From Paenibacillus sp. FSL H7-0737 (GTDB taxonomy: Bacteria; Bacillota; Bacilli; Paenibacillales; Paenibacillaceae), in contig NZ_CP009279.1 of the NCBI RefSeq assembly GCF_000758545.1, positions 6,510,001 to 6,574,000 of the forward strand: DNA of 64,000 nucleotides, written 5' to 3'. Each line of letters starts with the position of its first letter. Position 1 is the stretch's first letter. Both the position numbers and the translations under genes were made by a program. Below, piece after piece: positions 43,129-51,140 of this stretch. The notes beneath the pieces were generated by a model, which was not told the origin of the DNA, did no database searches, and saw only the letters and a list, made by a program, of their open reading frames with translations.

Positions 43129-44190
43129 ATGAGCTCAACCACAATAAAAATCATCGGTTTTGCCCTTCTAGCTGCCGTTCTAATCTTTGGTGGCTTTTTA
43201 CTGTATATTACCATTACCGATTATAAGCCGAAGGAGACTACTCCACTAACGGTAAACCATAATCAGGAACAAATGATGAAGCAGGGAGAACCTTTTGCAA
43301 TAACAACCTTTAATATTGGTTATGCTGGGCTGGATAAGGATCAGGATTTCTTTATGGATGGCGGGACCAAATCACGTTCAAGCAGCGAGGAACAATCGAG
43401 GACAAATCTTGAGGCAATAGCCTCTCTAATGACCACTTCAGGATCAGATTTATTTATGTTGCAGGAGGTAGATCTCGATTCTTCTCGTAGCAACCATATA
43501 GATGAGGTCTCCTTGTTATCGAATACCTTCTCTGATTACAGCAACGTATTCGCGACGAACTACAAGGTGCCTTGGGTACCGATTCCCGTTCTTGATCCGA
43601 TGGGCTCAGTAAATAGCGGTTTATTAACCTTATCTAAATTCAGTAGCACAAGTAACGTTAGATATGATCTTCCGGGAAAAGAAAGCTGGCCTCGTCAACT
43701 GTTTGAACTTGACCGCGCCTTTTTGGAGAGCAGATTCCCCGTCGATAACGGGAAAGAACTGATCCTGATCAACCTTCATTTATCAGCCTTTGACCAAGGG
43801 GGAACGATTCGCAAGCAGCAATTAGAATATCTTTCTACTTATATTCAGAGAGAGAATGATAAAGGCAATTACCTCATCTTAGGCGGAGACTGGAATCATT
43901 CTTTACCGGGCACAACCCCTGAGGCCTTTGAGACTACACAAGCTTGGCCAGAATGGCTACAGCAGTTCCCTGAAGATTTCAAACCGGAGGGCTTTCAATG
44001 GGCTGTTGATGCTAAAGTGCCGTCCGTCCGGACACTTGATATAGCTTATTCAGAAGGTGTGAATTTCCGTGCTGTAATTGATGGCTTCCTAGTTTCACCG
44101 AATATCACAATAAGTGGCGTACAGGGCCATGACCTATCTTTTGAACACAGCGATCATAACCCTGTAACAGCTACCCTTATTCTAAGATAA
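43129..44190 (+). CDS. Membrane-anchored endonuclease/exonuclease/phosphatase-family hydrolase
   Basis: A 353-residue protein with one N-terminal helix (IIGFALLAAVLIFGGFLLYI), so the domain probably lies outside. EEP-fold landmarks: TTFNIGYAG, LFMLQEVDLDSSRS, LILGGDWNHSLPG and EHSDHNPVTATL, i.e. the N, E, D-x-N and D-H catalytic set. This fold includes nucleases, sphingomyelinases and inositol phosphatases; I cannot assign a substrate. GAGGAG precedes the ATG by 12 bases. It is convergent with the polysaccharide deacetylase gene. Confidence 0.85.
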   Translation: MSSTTIKIIGFALLAAVLIFGGFLLYITITDYKPKETTPLTVNHNQEQMMKQGEPFAITTFNIGYAGLDKDQDFFMDGGTKSRSSSEEQSRTNLEAIASLMTTSGSDLFMLQEVDLDSSRSNHIDEVSLLSNTFSDYSNVFATNYKVPWVPIPVLDPMGSVNSGLLTLSKFSSTSNVRYDLPGKESWPRQLFELDRAFLESRFPVDNGKELILINLHLSAFDQGGTIRKQQLEYLSTYIQRENDKGNYLILGGDWNHSLPGTTPEAFETTQAWPEWLQQFPEDFKPEGFQWAVDAKVPSVRTLDIAYSEGVNFRAVIDGFLVSPNITISGVQGHDLSFEHSDHNPVTATLILR

Positions 44191-44213
44191 GACCCAATCA
44201 TGGATCATTGATG

Positions 44214-45509
44214 TTATTTAAAAATGACGAATTTCATGTTTTCCCCTTTTAGATACTGAATGATAGCAGGCAATGCCTCTACGGTAATCTTCTTTTCGTG
44301 AAAAAGATATACAGCACCGGACGGATCAGTATGATGAACAAATTGAATGACGTCTTCTGGGGTCTTGCGTCTCCAATCCTCGGAATCACGATTCCATAAC
44401 AATACTTTCATCTGCTGTTCTGTCACTTTGGCTGCTAACTTATCATTAATCGCACCATATGGCGGCCGAAAAACAGTAATCGGCGATTGAATGATTTGCT
44501 CCAATGCCTGGTTAGCCTTCGCCAAATTATTCTGATTCTGGTTAGCCCCATTGTCGGTCATCTTGCTATGATCCCACGAATGACTTCCAATCGACATCTG
44601 ATGTTCATTCGCATACTTAACTGCTTCCACATTATGAGCGACCTTATTCCCAACAAATAAAAAGGTGGCTGCCACCTCATGTTCTACTAGAATATCTACG
44701 ATTTCTTTCGTATACTTCGACGGACCATCATCAAATGACAAGGCCACGTAACCCTTCGGCAGGCTATAGGTGTATTTATTCCCGGTTAATTTAATCTCCT
44801 CATACCGCTGTGTTTGTTCTTGAGGAGGCTCTGTAGGTTCTGGTGTAGGTTTAGAAGGTTCTGGCGTAGGCTCAGACTCCTCTTGCTGGCTAGGGGTCGT
44901 TTCTATTTTACCAATAGGAGGAATGAACGGTAGAGAGACTATTTTCTCGATCCCCTCAGCGCTGGTGCCTAGTGAGGGACCTTCCAATCCTTCTGCACGG
45001 TCCATAACATGACCACCCATTCGAAGAGACAACAATACAACTACTAAACAAGCGAACATGATACTCTGCAGCCTAAGTCTTCCAACCCGTTTTTTGCTCT
45101 TCTTTCTTAGCCTGCGTGCTGGAGGTATAGAGGGTGACGTAGTTTCAACAGTAATCTCTTCCTGTACATGGGGATCGTTCACTTGCTTTAATTGAAGAAG
45201 CTGAGACACATAATATTCAGAGCAGGCAAAATACATAGTTTCGCTGAAGGTTTGGTTCATAATAATCAGTGTGCTGTAATAACTATTACGAAATGGATCC
45301 CACTTCGGATACAATGACAATCTCATTCTTTCCCCGAAAAAGGGAGCCAGCGCGTTTAGTTGTTCATATGTAAATTCGTCTATGTTTAGCATGCGTCTGG
45401 CATACCCAATATCACGGGTTAAACCTACTTCAATCTGATAACCGGCCTGTTCATGCTCAAGCGACAGCAACTCAATCATTAGAACAGTGCTCGGTTCATT
45501 CATTGCCAT
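44214..45509 (-). CDS. Membrane-anchored NodB polysaccharide deacetylase with extra N-terminal domain
   Basis: A 431-residue protein. Residues 1-150 form a cytoplasmic region (LSLEHEQAGYQIEVGLTRDI, RMRLSLYPKWDPF) with no homologue I recognise; one helix at about 156-170; a Pro/Glu linker (EPTPEPSKPTPEPTEP); then a NodB domain with motif 1 ALSFDDGPS, motif 2 SHSWDH, motif 3 FRPPYG, DSEDW and a final LFHEK. All zinc and catalytic residues are present, so it is likely to remove acetyl groups from peptidoglycan or an envelope polysaccharide. Its N-terminal region may couple it to the coiled-coil protein encoded just upstream (5-base gap). Confidence 0.85.
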   Translation of the reverse strand: MAMNEPSTVLMIELLSLEHEQAGYQIEVGLTRDIGYARRMLNIDEFTYEQLNALAPFFGERMRLSLYPKWDPFRNSYYSTLIIMNQTFSETMYFACSEYYVSQLLQLKQVNDPHVQEEITVETTSPSIPPARRLRKKSKKRVGRLRLQSIMFACLVVVLLSLRMGGHVMDRAEGLEGPSLGTSAEGIEKIVSLPFIPPIGKIETTPSQQEESEPTPEPSKPTPEPTEPPQEQTQRYEEIKLTGNKYTYSLPKGYVALSFDDGPSKYTKEIVDILVEHEVAATFLFVGNKVAHNVEAVKYANEHQMSIGSHSWDHSKMTDNGANQNQNNLAKANQALEQIIQSPITVFRPPYGAINDKLAAKVTEQQMKVLLWNRDSEDWRRKTPEDVIQFVHHTDPSGAVYLFHEKKITVEALPAIIQYLKGENMKFVIFK

Positions 45510-45514
45510 GAATC

Positions 45515-46237
45515 TTATGTATCTCCGTTTTCGTCATTTCGTCCCGCCAGTGTGCTTCCATTCCCAAAAGGAACGGTCATACGATTTGTAAAATCGCTGA
45601 TCATACCGGAGAGATATGCTTTTTCTTGGCGGATCGTATCGTATTTCTGTCTTAAATGCGCGTTCTCAGTTTCAATCCGTCCGAGCTTCTCTTCCAGATC
45701 ATTCATCTTCTTGAGCTTCTCTGCATGAGCTTCGTTATGCTTTTGGATCAGATTTACATACTTTTGATGCTCCAGATCAATCGTACTCTTTAATTCTTCA
45801 ATCTCTGCTGTGAGGGTAGTCTGAAGCTCCCGATAATCTTCCAGCACTTGATCGACTTTCAGATTCTTCTCAATCAATTTATGCTCAAGCTCTCGAACGT
45901 TCTTCTCTCTTTCCTCAATCACTTTATTGAGATTCTTCATGTCCCGGTTCAAACGTTCAACATGGCTGCTGGAATGAGTCAACCGATCCTGAAGTTCATT
46001 AATATTCGTCTCAGCATGCTGTCTGGCCTGAATGATCTGCTCCACGGAGAAGATCAAATCGAGTGATTTTTTATCAAGCGGCGCTTTCCCTGTAGTAACC
46101 ACTCCTGCTAAAGTCTCGCCAGCGATCTGTTCCTCTACTTCCTCGCCCTGCTCTTCTGATAATTGCACCTTTTGAACCATACCCGGTTTGGACTGCTTAT
46201 CCACTGAATCTTTCTTTTTAAAAAAGGGAGAAATCAT
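45515..46237 (-). CDS. Coiled-coil protein upstream of the deacetylase
   Basis: A 240-residue cytoplasmic protein, mostly heptad repeats (about 70-215, e.g. NELQDRLTHSSSHVERLNRD and LEEKLGRIETENAHLRQKYD). No enzyme motif, no membrane segment. ATG 46237 with GAGGTGA 8 bases upstream is preferred over GTG 46249. Together with the deacetylase (5 bases between genes) it forms a likely operon; it may be a scaffold that positions the deacetylase through its cytoplasmic domain, which is inference. Confidence 0.7.
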   Translation of the reverse strand: MISPFFKKKDSVDKQSKPGMVQKVQLSEEQGEEVEEQIAGETLAGVVTTGKAPLDKKSLDLIFSVEQIIQARQHAETNINELQDRLTHSSSHVERLNRDMKNLNKVIEEREKNVRELEHKLIEKNLKVDQVLEDYRELQTTLTAEIEELKSTIDLEHQKYVNLIQKHNEAHAEKLKKMNDLEEKLGRIETENAHLRQKYDTIRQEKAYLSGMISDFTNRMTVPFGNGSTLAGRNDENGDT

Positions 46238-46385
46238 TGATCTTATCACCTCAATTATAAAAAAATGTCAAAAAATGTCGAGTGCCCACGAGTCTATTAT
46301 AGTTTACTTGTCTTGTCTGTAAGTGAGCCTTTATATCTAACTTTTTGAATTGGATCAAAAGACCTAAATTCTTGCCAATAACAAG

Positions 46386-46411
46386 AGAAAAGCACCCTTG
46401 CGGGTGCTCTG
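46386..46411 (-). terminator. Terminator of the His-motif secreted protein gene
   Basis: GAGCACCC-GCAA-GGGTGCTTTTC on the minus strand. Confidence 0.75.
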
Positions 46412-46414
46412 GTT

Positions 46415-47077
46415 TTAATTAAATTTATCGGGGAATTGTTTAACAATACCCTCGGTTAGTATATCTCCAAACATAATCATATGCTCGAGTCCTTTATCGA
46501 AAGCGACGATCTCGGCATCCCAATCCTTTTTAGCTCTAGCTGTCACATCATCTGTTATTAGCTCCAAATGTTCATGAAGCATCTCTTTCAATTGTTCATA
46601 CGAATATTTGGGATTCTGTGCGCTAAGGAACTTAGCAATGTCGTCAGCGTTGTCATACCACTCTTTATTATATTTTTCTAAATCCGCCTGATTTCCTGCT
46701 AGTGCAGCAGCAACTACCTTTCCGGCAATAAGGATATGCTCCCGCAATAATTGAGCTAGCTTATCACCTACTGCCTCACCGTAATACGGCTTATAAACAT
46801 TCCCTATCTCCTGCTGATTCTGTAGCAACCTTGCCAGTACCTTCTCTTTGTCCTCGGAATTCGCAAAAGCGCTAACTATGTAGTTTTTCGTCCATATCAC
46901 ATGGTCGCTCCATAGTTTCCTGAGATTATCCTTAAGCTCTATTACAGAGGGCGTAAAGCATTGCTTGTGTGAACTCTTTTTCTCTTTGGCTGCAGCATCG
47001 GCAGTTACAGGCATTACACTAACAACAAGGAACATACACACAAAAACTAACTTCACAATCAAAAACTTAGGCTTCAA
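46415..47077 (-). CDS. Secreted helical protein with repeated (D/E)H motifs
   Basis: A 220-residue protein: signal peptide (MKPKFLIVKLVFVCMFLVVS, cleavage near ADA|AA) and a mature all-helical domain. Four helix starts carry acid-His pairs: DH59, EH114, EH170 and EH199, each followed by hydrophobic helix (e.g. DHVIWTKNYIVSAF, EHILIAGKVVAAAL), with additional Lys/Asp in the loops. This resembles a four-helix bundle that could bind a metal. I recognise no family; annotations elsewhere are uninformative. The start is a TTG with AAGGAG 10 bases upstream. A terminator follows. Confidence 0.7.
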   Translation of the reverse strand: MKPKFLIVKLVFVCMFLVVSVMPVTADAAAKEKKSSHKQCFTPSVIELKDNLRKLWSDHVIWTKNYIVSAFANSEDKEKVLARLLQNQQEIGNVYKPYYGEAVGDKLAQLLREHILIAGKVVAAALAGNQADLEKYNKEWYDNADDIAKFLSAQNPKYSYEQLKEMLHEHLELITDDVTARAKKDWDAEIVAFDKGLEHMIMFGDILTEGIVKQFPDKFN

Positions 47078-47166
47078 TATGACCTATCTCCTTTTAAGCA
47101 TCTATTAACAATCTTGTATAGTGTGTACCGATGCTCTTATTTCATTCCTATCTTCTTTTACATAAA

Positions 47167-47192
47167 AAAAAGCACCGTCATTAGACGGCGCC
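47167..47192 (-). terminator. Terminator of the GIY-YIG gene
   Basis: GCGCCGTC-TAAT-GACGGTGC then a run of eight T on the minus strand. Confidence 0.8.
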
Positions 47193-47204
47193 TCTTCCTT
47201 AAAC

Positions 47205-47561
47205 TTATCTGAACATCACTTTATCTACATTGTATTTAGACTTCAATTCATTAATGATATACGTTTCGTAGATCTCTCTATGAACGGGGCTCTCGATTAA
47301 ACTTACATCAATTCTGGTGACCTCGTCCCGATGCAGCTTAATATCAGATACGGTATCTTCAAAATGTTTTTTGATTCTGGGTCTTAGCTTTCTCGCTTTA
47401 CCTACAAACAACAACTCATCTTGGTCATTGTAGAACATAAAGATACCGCCGTAATCTCTAGGAATCAGATGGAAATCAGTGAATCCGTAGATATTGCTTA
47501 ACTGCGGGTTGATTTGTTTAGTAATACTAACATCCACATTGGGCATAGTTATGTTGATCAT
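47205..47561 (-). CDS. GIY-YIG domain protein
   Basis: A 118-residue protein with GIF-MFYN in place of GIY...YIG (YGGIFMFYNDQDELLFVGKA), the Arg in KLRPRIKKHF and the Glu in YETYIINELKSKYN. These match the minimal GIY-YIG nuclease domain (UvrC N-terminal, Slx1). It may cut DNA, but small single-domain members are often of unknown use. Monocistronic with its own terminator. Confidence 0.8.
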   Translation of the reverse strand: MINITMPNVDVSITKQINPQLSNIYGFTDFHLIPRDYGGIFMFYNDQDELLFVGKARKLRPRIKKHFEDTVSDIKLHRDEVTRIDVSLIESPVHREIYETYIINELKSKYNVDKVMFR

Positions 47562-47646
47562 TTTAGCTCACGTCCTCTTTCTATATAGGAGTAAATAGTA
47601 TCATAAGTTAGCCTTTTATTCTATCTTTCACAATGAGTCTGGCTCT

Positions 47647-48621
47647 TTATTCTGCCTTGGACTGACGACTCATTAGAACTTGAACAGTCTCTGTTATCCC
47701 TTGCTCAAAAGGAGTAGCGGGAATTGGACCCACAACACGCTCGTATTTACCACCGCTTAGGACCACAGGCTCTTTGGTTAAATACAGCATTTCAACGATC
47801 TCTTTCATGACTGGAACGAATATACCGAGCAGCGATAGTCCAGTCTTTCCTAATGAGATAACGGGCTTCTTGGAGCCGCTTGCTGCTTGCGCTATTCTAA
47901 CGATATCTCGTCCTGAGATTGTGCCTGCCCCGGGAATGTTCCAATTCTGACCATAAGCTTCATCTCTACTAGCGAGCTCAATAATCATGACAGCGGCATC
48001 CGGCAAATACACATACTCACGGGCAACGGTCATATTTCCGATGAACACTGCAGGTTTACCTGCAGCGATGGACTCCAGAGTCGATCCTAAATAGGAAGCC
48101 TCATTGGCAGTAGGCCCATAATAATCCGGTAAACGGACAATGAGCCGCTGTGCTTTACTCCAACGCTGGCTAAAAAACATTTGTTCAAACTCAAGTTTCA
48201 CTTTACCTTTTTTTGTATGCGGATTCTTCGGATATTCCTCGTTGATCGGCTTGTCATTCTGTCTTCTTCCATAAGGATAAATGCCATCCACTGCGACAAC
48301 CTTTATCCCCAGCTTATTAGCCGCCTCCATGACCGCCTCTCCCATAGGTAACAGTCGTGTGCTCATTTCATTATACGGAACAGATGCACTATGAAAAATA
48401 ACATCCACATCCTGTGCAGCTGATAATATGTCCTTCGCATTAAATACGTCCCCTGCTATTAGCTTAAGAGCGGTGGGATTACCCAGCTTCGTTGCAAGCT
48501 TCTCCAACTTTGGAATCGATCGCCCAAAGGCCACCGTTTCTATCCCTCTCTTTAATAATTCAGCGATAATTACCGTCCCTGTTCCCCCGGTTGCACCAAG
48601 CACAAGCGCTTTTGTTAACAT
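47647..48621 (-). CDS. NAD(P)-dependent epimerase/reductase-like SDR
   Basis: A 324-residue extended short-chain dehydrogenase. Rossmann motif ALVLGATGGTGTVIIAELL at 5-23; DVIFHSASVPYNEM resembles the epimerase family; the catalytic YxxxK is not obvious in the usual position (GIYPYGRRQ instead). Substrate unknown. It lies upstream in orientation of a TetR gene on the same strand and shares a TGATTAATCA-type operator with it. Confidence 0.8.
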   Translation of the reverse strand: MLTKALVLGATGGTGTVIIAELLKRGIETVAFGRSIPKLEKLATKLGNPTALKLIAGDVFNAKDILSAAQDVDVIFHSASVPYNEMSTRLLPMGEAVMEAANKLGIKVVAVDGIYPYGRRQNDKPINEEYPKNPHTKKGKVKLEFEQMFFSQRWSKAQRLIVRLPDYYGPTANEASYLGSTLESIAAGKPAVFIGNMTVAREYVYLPDAAVMIIELASRDEAYGQNWNIPGAGTISGRDIVRIAQAASGSKKPVISLGKTGLSLLGIFVPVMKEIVEMLYLTKEPVVLSGGKYERVVGPIPATPFEQGITETVQVLMSRQSKAE

Positions 48622-48641
48622 AAATGATCCCTCCTATTATT

Positions 48642-48658
48642 GTTATTGATTAATCACT
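48642..48658 (-). promoter_or_regulatory. Operator shared with the TetR gene
   Basis: GTTATTGATTAATCACT matches GTTATTGATCAATCACT at 49306-49322 in 16 of 17 positions, each just upstream of its gene. The first holds the palindrome TGATTAATCA. It is likely bound by the TetR protein encoded at 48720-49274. Confidence 0.6.
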
Positions 48659-48719
48659 AACTAACGATCATAAATCTAAGAGCCTGAGCTCTTAGATGTT
48701 AGAATGAATTTCATCTCTA

Positions 48720-49274
48720 CTACTCTTTCCGGTGTTTCGGCTTCAACTCTGGCATTCCAAGAGCCATAGAAATATTACAGAGCATACCATTGGCCATAAA
48801 GGTACTTACCTCTACTTCAGGCTGCTCGATCCCAGCGGCGACAAACTTCTCGTGCACAAGGTTGGTGATCTCAAGCATTCCTTTTTGCATCGTTTCACGG
48901 ATGACTTCATCGCGAATCCCTAACCCCTGAACTTGCAAAATAATCTCATTCGGATGTGTCTCCATCAACAACTCGTATACTTTAATGCTTTCCTTTAACA
49001 CTTGATCTGCTGTGCCCTCTACTCCTTGAAACGAACGAATAATCCGTTCAAAAGCCCGCTCTAAGGAAGCAACAAACAATTCTTCTTTATTCTTGAACAC
49101 CTTAAACACATAGGGCTGAGAAATACCTACCTTTTCCGCAACCTGTGCTGTCGTAGCTCGGTAGTAGCCATTCTCGGCGAATACAACAACCGCTGCCTCC
49201 AAGATTTGTTCTCGGCGGTTTACGGAAACCGATTCATCCGCTTTCTTGCGACCGGAACTAGATTCTGTTGTCAT
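48720..49274 (-). CDS. TetR/AcrR-family repressor
   Basis: A 184-residue regulator. HTH: AAVVVFAENGYYRATTAQVAEKVGISQPYVFKVFKNKEELF in residues ~25-65 (VGISQPYVFKVFKNKEEL region is the recognition helix). The C-terminal ligand domain is variable. ATG 49274 with AAGGAG 6 bases upstream is preferred. It probably controls itself and the epimerase gene through the shared GTTATTGATYAATCACT box; an additional AACCTAAT-CC-ATTAGGTT repeat sits in its own promoter region. Confidence 0.88.
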   Translation of the reverse strand: MTTESSSGRKKADESVSVNRREQILEAAVVVFAENGYYRATTAQVAEKVGISQPYVFKVFKNKEELFVASLERAFERIIRSFQGVEGTADQVLKESIKVYELLMETHPNEIILQVQGLGIRDEVIRETMQKGMLEITNLVHEKFVAAGIEQPEVEVSTFMANGMLCNISMALGMPELKPKHRKE

Positions 49275-49290
49275 CATAATCTCCTTACGC

Positions 49291-49322
49291 AACCTAATCC
49301 ATTAGGTTATTGATCAATCACT
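49291..49322 (-). promoter_or_regulatory. TetR autoregulatory palindrome region
   Basis: Perfect 8-base inverted repeat AACCTAAT-CC-ATTAGGTT (49291-49308), followed by the GTTATTGATCAATCACT box (49306-49322) shared with the epimerase gene. Confidence 0.6.
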
Positions 49323-49489
49323 TTCTTGATTAGAGTATATGCTCATCTCCTAAATAATGCAACTTAAAATCAACTATAATTTTTAACAACTTTCATCCGT
49401 ACAGAAAATACAGTAAAAGTTATTTCCCTATTTCCACTGGAAATATTACTAAAAAATATGACGTTATTCAGAACCTTCTCGCCAAAGGG

Positions 49490-49518
49490 TTGTGATTTTC
49501 CTCATGAGGGTATTATAA
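49490..49518 (+). promoter_or_regulatory. Promoter of dtpT
   Basis: TTGTGA (49490-49495), 17 bases, TTATAA (49513-49518). The spacer contains the palindrome CCTCATGAGG (49500-49509), a possible operator. The remainder of the 295-base gap to the TetR gene holds only the TetR boxes. Confidence 0.55.
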
Positions 49519-49587
49519 ATATTAAGGTAGTGTAGAGTTGTGTTAACTTCATGAAAAGAGCAATTAGCATCTAGGAGGATTTGATTC

Positions 49588-51078
49588 ATGTCAGCAACAG
49601 ACAGGCAAAAAATTGTAGATAGTGTCCCGCAAACCGGATTTTTCGGACATCCTAAGGGACTATTCACACTCTTCTTTACTGAATTTTGGGAACGTTTTTC
49701 CTATTATGGCATGAGAGCGATTCTTGTTTACTACATGTATTATGAAGTAAGCAAAGGCGGGCTCGGATTTCCAGAGGATATGGCCCTTTCGATTATGTCT
49801 ATCTATGGATCACTCGTATATATGTCTGGAATTATAGGTGGATGGCTTGCGGATCGAATTTTCGGGACTTCGAAGGCAGTCTTTTACGGCGGCGTTCTAA
49901 TTATGTTTGGGCATATTTTACTGGCGATACCGGGAAATGCCACGCTATTCTTTTCTTCGATGATTATGATCGTGCTTGGAACCGGACTTCTTAAGCCCAA
50001 TGTATCAAGTATTGTAGGCGAAATCTACAGCGAACAAGATAACCGCCGCGACGCTGCTTTCAGCATTTTTTATATGGGTATTAATCTCGGCGGATTCATC
50101 TCTCCACTGATTGTAGGCGCTGTAGGTATGAATAATTTCCATCTCGGTTTCTCGATTGCCGCGGTGGGCATGTTTATTGGATTAGTTGTTTACGTAGTGA
50201 CTCGCACCAAAAATCTAGGTCTGGCAGGTACGATTGTTCGCAACCCAATTCCAGCCGAACAAAAGAAAAAATTATTTACTTGGATTGGCATTGGACTAGT
50301 TGTGCTTGCTGTATTAGTTACGGTCGGCATTCTTACTGGAATACTCACCTTTGAGACATTCATTAAAATCGTAGGGGTGTTAGGGCTACTTATTCCTACA
50401 ATGTACTTCATTGTGATGTACCGCAGTCCCAAAACAACAGCTGTAGAGCGATCACGGATTCTTGCGTACATCCCTTTATTTATTGCTTCGATTATGTTCT
50501 GGGCGATTCAGGAACAAACTTCAACAGTTCTAGCAAGCTTTGCTGATAAGCGTACCCAATTGGACTTTGCAGGCATACACATTTCTCCAGCTTGGTTCCA
50601 ATCGCTTAACCCGCTATTTATTATCGCCCTTGCACCTGCATTTGCATGGCTTTGGTTAAAGCTCGGTAACCGCCAACCAACGATTCCACAAAAGTTCTCG
50701 CTTGGTTTATTGTTTGCCGGTCTGTCCTTCCTAGTAATTCTGGTACCGGCTTACTTCGGTGGAGCCAATTCACTGGTGAATCCATTATGGCTGGTTCTCA
50801 GCTACTTTATCGTCGTCATTGGGGAACTATGCTTGTCACCTGTTGGCTTATCAGCAACAACCAAACTGGCACCAGCTGCCTTTACCGCTCAGATGATGAG
50901 TATGTGGTTCTTGTCCAATGCTGCTGCGCAAGCTATTAATGCTCAAATTGTGAAGTTCTATACCCCGGATACCGAAATGCTGTACTTCGGAGTCATAGGC
51001 GGAGTCGCCATTGTGCTCGCGTTAATTCTCTTCCTGTTCTCTTCTAAGATTCAAAATTTCATGAAGGGTATACGATAA
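49588..51078 (+). CDS. dtpT: POT/PTR peptide:proton symporter
   Basis: A 496-residue transporter of the proton-dependent oligopeptide family with about 14 helices. The signature FFTEFWERFSYYGMRAILVY gives the ExxERF motif, and the second is GINLGGFISPLIVGAVG. It takes up di- and tripeptides. AGGAGG precedes the ATG by 9 bases. Single-gene unit with a promoter at 49490 and a bidirectional terminator after it. Confidence 0.93.
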   Translation: MSATDRQKIVDSVPQTGFFGHPKGLFTLFFTEFWERFSYYGMRAILVYYMYYEVSKGGLGFPEDMALSIMSIYGSLVYMSGIIGGWLADRIFGTSKAVFYGGVLIMFGHILLAIPGNATLFFSSMIMIVLGTGLLKPNVSSIVGEIYSEQDNRRDAAFSIFYMGINLGGFISPLIVGAVGMNNFHLGFSIAAVGMFIGLVVYVVTRTKNLGLAGTIVRNPIPAEQKKKLFTWIGIGLVVLAVLVTVGILTGILTFETFIKIVGVLGLLIPTMYFIVMYRSPKTTAVERSRILAYIPLFIASIMFWAIQEQTSTVLASFADKRTQLDFAGIHISPAWFQSLNPLFIIALAPAFAWLWLKLGNRQPTIPQKFSLGLLFAGLSFLVILVPAYFGGANSLVNPLWLVLSYFIVVIGELCLSPVGLSATTKLAPAAFTAQMMSMWFLSNAAAQAINAQIVKFYTPDTEMLYFGVIGGVAIVLALILFLFSSKIQNFMKGIR

Positions 51079-51085
51079 ATATATA

Positions 51086-51117
51086 AGGCTGCCGGGATAT
51101 TCCCGGCAGCCTTTTTT
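51086..51117 (+). terminator. Bidirectional terminator between dtpT and the YhfA-like gene
   Basis: AGGCTGCCGGG-ATAT-CCCGGCAGCCT with T-rich tail. Confidence 0.85.
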
Positions 51118-51140
51118 TGAATCAATATTCTAAGCTAAGT

